A DNA stretch of 62,334 nt, taken from positions 50,631-112,964 of the IMG/VR virus record IMGVR_UViG_3300002514_000011; one strand, 5' to 3'. This DNA is from a virus. The notes under the pieces are model-generated. The model searched no databases. It had not been told where the DNA came from and was given only the letters and a program-made list of their open reading frames with translations. Shown here in pieces: positions 58,708 to 62,334 of this stretch. Numbering within the stretch: the first letter of the stretch is position 1; every line of letters starts with the position of its first letter. The translations under genes and the position numbers were made by a program.

Positions 58708-60051
58708 ATGGGAAGAAGTGGCTGGGCATACACCGATTTAGGTTATTTTAACGAACTTGGCGGAATGACAGGCTCGGTTCAGTTTAGGACCGACTGTAAC
58801 TCTTTGAGTGGGAGCACTAATTTTGTTTTTGCGACCTCATCAAATCGAGTCGGCATTCGTGAAGACTTAACCCAATCAGGATTTGACATCCAGAGGGGCA
58901 GCACGGCCCTTCCATTATATCATCCTAATGCAGCTTTAGAAGTCCGCGGCGACATGAATGTTACGGGCTCTATTTACGCGAAAAACTATTACATACAAAA
59001 TGTGTCCTTCATGGACTTTACTGGATCTACAAAGTTTGGGGATAGTTCCGGTGACTATCACTCATTTACTGGTAGTGTTTCAGTTAGCGAAAAGATTGGC
59101 ATCGGACTTGCAACCCCCGAAGTTCCGCTTCATTTGTACGCCGCGGCAACTACAGCTACAACTCCGCATGAAGTGCTGAGGCTGCAAATTACCGACGAAG
59201 GCGTTGATATGAATGCTGGCGGAGGCGGCCCATCGATTGATTTTTATGTTGGGGAGACCTCTGGCCAGAATTTCGGCGGCCTGATAGGAGTTATCAGAGA
59301 AGAGGCTAGTGATGTCGACTCTGATGCTGCTATGGTCTTCCATACAACAACGGATGATCAGGGACGAGGTAATGATCGTGAAAAAATGCGAATTACTAGC
59401 GTCGGAAAAGTTGGCATTGGGACCACTTCTCCTACTGATTTGCTAACCGTTGCCGCCGATTTGTCTAGTGGAACCGATGCTGGAATCCACATCGCGGCCG
59501 ACGGGGATGATGACGCTTATATAGACTTAACAGAACAGGGCGGATCTTCCATAGCGGCTTTTGGCGCCTCTGACGCTTATGGCTTTAGAATTGTTTATGA
59601 CGGAGGCTCCGGAGTAGAGGCTCTGCAAGTTAAGTCTGGAAACGAAGGCACCGTCAACGCCAGGATAACCATCAAGAGAGATACGGGAAATATTGGCATC
59701 GGTGTTACTGATCCTGATACCGCGCTAGAGATATTAAACACCTCATCCCAGCTTAAACTTTCTTATGATGGCTCTCAGGCCACGGCATTTACTGTTGATA
59801 ACGGTGGCGATTTAAAAATAGTGCCCTCTGGCGGCGAGGTAATTATACAAGGCAACCTTATTCCGAACATCGACGATGGACGAAATCTTGGATCGGCCTC
59901 TAAGCGCTGGGCCCATATATATACAGGCGACCTCCACCTTAAAAACGAACGCGGTGACTGGACAATGGTTGAGGAGGCGGATTATTTAACCTTAGTGAAC
60001 AATTCTAATGGTAAAAAATATAAAATTATGATGGAGGAGATTGAGGACTAA
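58708..60051 (+). CDS. Tail-fibre protein
   Basis: The 447-residue product is a fibre of the modular marine-phage type: SNRVGIREDLT near the N-terminus, the repeat-like VGIGTTSPTDLLTV and IGIGVTDPDTALEI, and YVGETSGQNFGGLIGVIREE. These repeats suggest a trimeric beta shaft. The C-terminal 65 residues (NLGSASKRWAHIYTGDLHLK, then NERGDWTMVEEADYLTLVNN) form a capping module that is repeated almost intact in the next small gene, with 37 identical bases (59918-59954). A central block is paralogous to the third fibre gene. AAAGGAGA is the ribosome binding site. It probably forms part of a host-binding fibre. Confidence 0.8.
   Translation: MGRSGWAYTDLGYFNELGGMTGSVQFRTDCNSLSGSTNFVFATSSNRVGIREDLTQSGFDIQRGSTALPLYHPNAALEVRGDMNVTGSIYAKNYYIQNVSFMDFTGSTKFGDSSGDYHSFTGSVSVSEKIGIGLATPEVPLHLYAAATTATTPHEVLRLQITDEGVDMNAGGGGPSIDFYVGETSGQNFGGLIGVIREEASDVDSDAAMVFHTTTDDQGRGNDREKMRITSVGKVGIGTTSPTDLLTVAADLSSGTDAGIHIAADGDDDAYIDLTEQGGSSIAAFGASDAYGFRIVYDGGSGVEALQVKSGNEGTVNARITIKRDTGNIGIGVTDPDTALEILNTSSQLKLSYDGSQATAFTVDNGGDLKIVPSGGEVIIQGNLIPNIDDGRNLGSASKRWAHIYTGDLHLKNERGDWTMVEEADYLTLVNNSNGKKYKIMMEEIED
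59918..59954 (+). repeat. 37-bp direct repeat in fibre C-terminal module (copy 1)
   Basis: This stretch is identical to 60157-60193 in the following gene. Both encode YTGDLHLKNERG. The identity indicates a recent duplication or recombination of the fibre capping module. Confidence 0.88.
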
Positions 60052-60290
60052 TGGCTATTCACATCATACGACATTCAGCCATGCTTCCGGCAGTTGATAA
60101 TCTTACTGATTTAGGCTCTGATGAGAAGCGTTGGGCGAATATATATATGCACAACTTATATACAGGCGACCTCCACCTTAAAAACGAACGCGGAGACTGG
60201 ACCATTATCGAGGAAGAGGACTACTTATCCATAGTCAACAATAAAACCGGAAAGAAATACAAATTCGTATTAGAGGAGGTTAAGGATTAA
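60051..60290 (+). CDS. Stand-alone fibre C-terminal module
   Basis: The 79-residue product consists almost only of the C-terminal module of the preceding fibre: NLTDLGSDEKRWANIYMHNL, YTGDLHLKNERGDWTIIEEE and SIVNNKTGKKYKFVLEEVKD. It overlaps both neighbours by one base (TAATG), so it is a translated gene and not a leftover. It could cap or trimerise another fibre protein, act as a chaperone, or be a spare module for recombination. DNA identity with the previous gene is highest over 60157-60193. The origin by duplication is clear; its role is inference. Confidence 0.75.
   Translation: MAIHIIRHSAMLPAVDNLTDLGSDEKRWANIYMHNLYTGDLHLKNERGDWTIIEEEDYLSIVNNKTGKKYKFVLEEVKD
60157..60193 (+). repeat. 37-bp direct repeat in fibre C-terminal module (copy 2)
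   Basis: This is the second copy of the sequence at 59918-59954, inside the 79-residue fibre-module gene. Confidence 0.88.
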
Positions 60291-62334
60291 TGGGAGTTTA
60301 TACATCACATCTATCGTCTTCTGCAGGCGCTCAGATTACGGGTTCTATGACCGTTTCAGGATCCAGCACTTTTACAGTTTATGGCCCCTCGGTATTTAAC
60401 GAAGACGGCAGCGATCACGATTATCGTATTGAATCTCGCGACAATGCAAATATGTTTTTTGTCGACGCCGCGAACAACCGAGTCGGCATCGGAACGGGTA
60501 CCCCGGGCGCCGCAGTTGAAATAGCTCAAAACGCAATCGGCGCTTCTGGCCTTCCACAAGAATTTTTAAGATTAACACAAACAGACGCCGGCGTCGATAT
60601 GGATATTGGGCACGGCCCCGGTATCTTTTTCTATGTTGGCGAAACCAGCGGTAATGATCATGGCGGCACAGTGGCGGTCGTTAGAGAAATCGCCAGCGAT
60701 GCCGATTCGGCTGCAGCTATGGTCTTTCACACTGCGGTTGATGACACAACCCCGGCCGAGAGAATGCGAATCAGCAGCACCGGCCTTGTTGGTATCGGCG
60801 TCACAGATCCGGATACTCAACTTGAAGTGTTTAAAGCCGGTACACAACTTAAGCTTTCTTATGATGCTTCCGACAGTGCGACTTTTGCCGTAGCTGATGG
60901 CGGAGATCTCACTATTAATGCTTCTGGCGGAGATATAACATTAGATGACAATGTCACCGTTTCTGGAGATCTTACGGTCAGCGGAACAACAACGACAATT
61001 AGCTCCACAGTGACAACCATCGCCGATCCTTTAATGGAGCTTAACACTGGTGCAAGCTCAAACTCCAATGATTTAGGCTTTGTTTTTGAACGAGGCTCGA
61101 CTGGCAATAACGCCTGTCTAATCTGGGATGAGTCTGAGGATGGATTTGCAGTTGGAACCACAACTGCGACGGGAACATCGACCGGAAACATGTCCTTCTC
61201 GGCCGCCGCATTCCAGTCGGCTGCCCTTACAGCCACTACTGGTACTTTTTCTGGTATATTAAAGACGGACGACACGACTGACGCAACTTCTACAACAGAC
61301 GGCTCCTTGCAGACAGATGGCGGCTTATCCGTTGCCAAAGATGTCATAGCCGGCAATGATGTGAAATTACTTTCAGATAGTGCGGTTCTCGCCCTCGGCG
61401 CAGGAAGCGATGCTACTTTTACTCACGATGGTACAACCGGACTAACAATTGCGGCAAATCCGATATCGATCGATTCCACTGGTCAACTACATCTTAGCGC
61501 GACCCTAGGCGACATTAGGCTTCAAGACGGGGGCGTCGATCAGATTCAATTTGACTTAGACGGCACCGCCGGCGAAGTAATCATGAAGATTATGGTCGAC
61601 AGTGATGATTTTGTATTTCAGCAGTATGACGGCACAGAAGTTTTTCGTGTCGAAGATAATGGCGCTTTCGACATCGCCGGCGGAGTAGGATCTTCAGGAG
61701 TAACTGTTAGCGCAGCAGGTGCAGTTCAAGCCGCCGGCCGCATTACAACTGACGATGCAACCGAGGCCACTTCTACTACTGACGGCTCTTTGCAGACCGA
61801 CGGTGGCCTAAGTGTTGCCAAGAGCGCCGTTATTGGTGATGATTTAGATCTCTTATCCGACGGAGCCATTATTAATTTCGGCGCTGATAAAGATATTGTC
61901 TTAACCCATGTGGCCGATACCGGATTAACTCTTGAATCTTCGGCCGCCAGCACTCCAGTGTTTGAAATCAAAAATACAAACAACGGTGGAACTGCAGGTA
62001 TACTCAAGTTTAACAATACAGAGGCCGGCAACGACGGCGCTGATGGAGATGACTTGGGTTCGATTACTTTCTGGGGTAACGATGACGGAACTCCGTCTGT
62101 GCAACAATATGCAGGAATTCTCGCAGAAATTTCAGATGCATCCTCGGGTGCAGAAGGTGGTAAATTAAGCCTTCAAGTGGCAGAGCATGACGGCACTGTC
62201 ACCACCGGTCTCTTGTTACAAGACGGCGATGCGGACGGCGAGATTGATGTAACTATCGGCGCAGGCGCCGCATCTATTGTTACCATACCAGGCGTTCTAC
62301 ATATAACCGGCTCTTCTGGCGAAGCGCTGAGAAT
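60290..62334 (+). CDS. Long tail-fibre protein, partial (runs off the window)
   Basis: The frame opens at ATG 60290, overlapping the previous stop by one base, and stays open to the window end: 681 complete codons with no stop. The N-terminal third (YVGETSGNDHGGTVAVVREI, then RMRISSTGLVGIGVTDPDTQ) is paralogous to the fibre gene at 58708. After that come fibre repeats, including two copies of an ATSTTDGSLQTDGGLSVAK unit about 161 residues apart. The composition (Gly, Ala, Ser, Thr, Asp) and regular strands suggest a beta shaft. The distal host-binding end lies outside the window, so the total length is unknown. It is probably the main receptor-binding fibre of this locus. Confidence 0.82.
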   Translation, partial: MGVYTSHLSSSAGAQITGSMTVSGSSTFTVYGPSVFNEDGSDHDYRIESRDNANMFFVDAANNRVGIGTGTPGAAVEIAQNAIGASGLPQEFLRLTQTDAGVDMDIGHGPGIFFYVGETSGNDHGGTVAVVREIASDADSAAAMVFHTAVDDTTPAERMRISSTGLVGIGVTDPDTQLEVFKAGTQLKLSYDASDSATFAVADGGDLTINASGGDITLDDNVTVSGDLTVSGTTTTISSTVTTIADPLMELNTGASSNSNDLGFVFERGSTGNNACLIWDESEDGFAVGTTTATGTSTGNMSFSAAAFQSAALTATTGTFSGILKTDDTTDATSTTDGSLQTDGGLSVAKDVIAGNDVKLLSDSAVLALGAGSDATFTHDGTTGLTIAANPISIDSTGQLHLSATLGDIRLQDGGVDQIQFDLDGTAGEVIMKIMVDSDDFVFQQYDGTEVFRVEDNGAFDIAGGVGSSGVTVSAAGAVQAAGRITTDDATEATSTTDGSLQTDGGLSVAKSAVIGDDLDLLSDGAIINFGADKDIVLTHVADTGLTLESSAASTPVFEIKNTNNGGTAGILKFNNTEAGNDGADGDDLGSITFWGNDDGTPSVQQYAGILAEISDASSGAEGGKLSLQVAEHDGTVTTGLLLQDGDADGEIDVTIGAGAASIVTIPGVLHITGSSGEALR
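61265..61810 (+). repeat. Internal fibre repeat, two units
   Basis: Two similar blocks begin near 61265 and 61748, 483 bases (161 codons) apart. Both read TDDxTxATSTTDGSLQTDGG and continue LSVAK, with many silent differences between copies. The repeats are coding shaft modules of the partial fibre gene. Confidence 0.7.

Noticed and set aside
1-62334. Many open frames on the minus strand
   Set aside because: All lie inside longer + strand genes with recognisable or continuous coding character, lack ribosome binding sites and show no family motifs, so I treat them as shadows.
1-62334. tRNA genes, CRISPR arrays, insertion sequences
   Set aside because: No cloverleaf with a TTC-type arm, no regular spacer-repeat series and no transposase or terminal inverted repeats were seen.

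Overview
The window is a 62.3-kb piece of a tailed, contractile-tail (myovirus) phage genome of the wider T4-like superfamily, probably one of the divergent marine lineages. The evidence is a set of recognisable T4-type genes on one strand: late sigma factor gp55, baseplate gp25 and gp6, a gp61-type primase, gp47/gp46 recombination nuclease, gp17 terminase, gp20 portal and gp21 prohead protease. Many accessory virion proteins look like those of marine T4-like phages, but that resemblance is from memory and was not searched. The host cannot be fixed. A spanin-like membrane protein and a signal-peptide protein fit a Gram-negative host, and the bS21 homologue fits bacterial ribosomes. All genes lie on the + strand and are packed tightly, mostly with ATGA or TAATG overlaps. 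No stretch over 300 bases lacks a gene; the longest gap is about 165 bases, at 43906-44069. I found no tRNA, CRISPR array, insertion sequence, intron, intein or homing endonuclease.

Layout. (1) 20-1357: a small membrane protein, the gp55-like late sigma factor and a small helical protein. (2) 1357-37580: a tail/baseplate block with spike-like proteins, a 2673-residue giant protein, gp25, gp6, a 3681-residue giant with two lectin-like domains, and seven further virion proteins. Two genes make up about 19 kb of this block. (3) 37580-39064: a RuvC-like resolvase and the primase. (4) 39083-43905: four genes whose products carry a recurring motif of about 20 residues (hydrophobic-x-Glu-Glu-Leu ... 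Leu-x-Glu). It resembles T4 capsid-targeting sequences and gp21 cleavage sites. One product also holds an M23-like peptidase domain. (5) 43910-47430: a sigma70-like promoter, a tiny membrane ORF and a single-chain Mre11-Rad50 (gp47-gp46) fusion. (6) 47458-48884: a lysis-like membrane cassette and a zinc-ribbon protein. (7) 48881-57345: head-making genes, including a further motif-bearing protein, a histone-H1-like miniprotein, terminase, portal, protease and possible core proteins. (8) 57345-58647: a bS21-like ribosomal protein and two small virion proteins. (9) 58708-62334: paralogous tail-fibre genes, the last running off the window.

How it fits together. gp55 would direct late transcription of the virion genes. 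Portal, protease and core proteins build the prohead. Terminase fills it, with resolvase, primase and Mre11-Rad50 supplying and clearing replicated DNA. The main hypothesis is that the motif-bearing proteins are internal head proteins, some as in-frame fusions, imported into the prohead and trimmed by gp21. The major capsid protein, sheath, tube, tape measure and neck proteins were not recognised and presumably lie outside the window or are too diverged.
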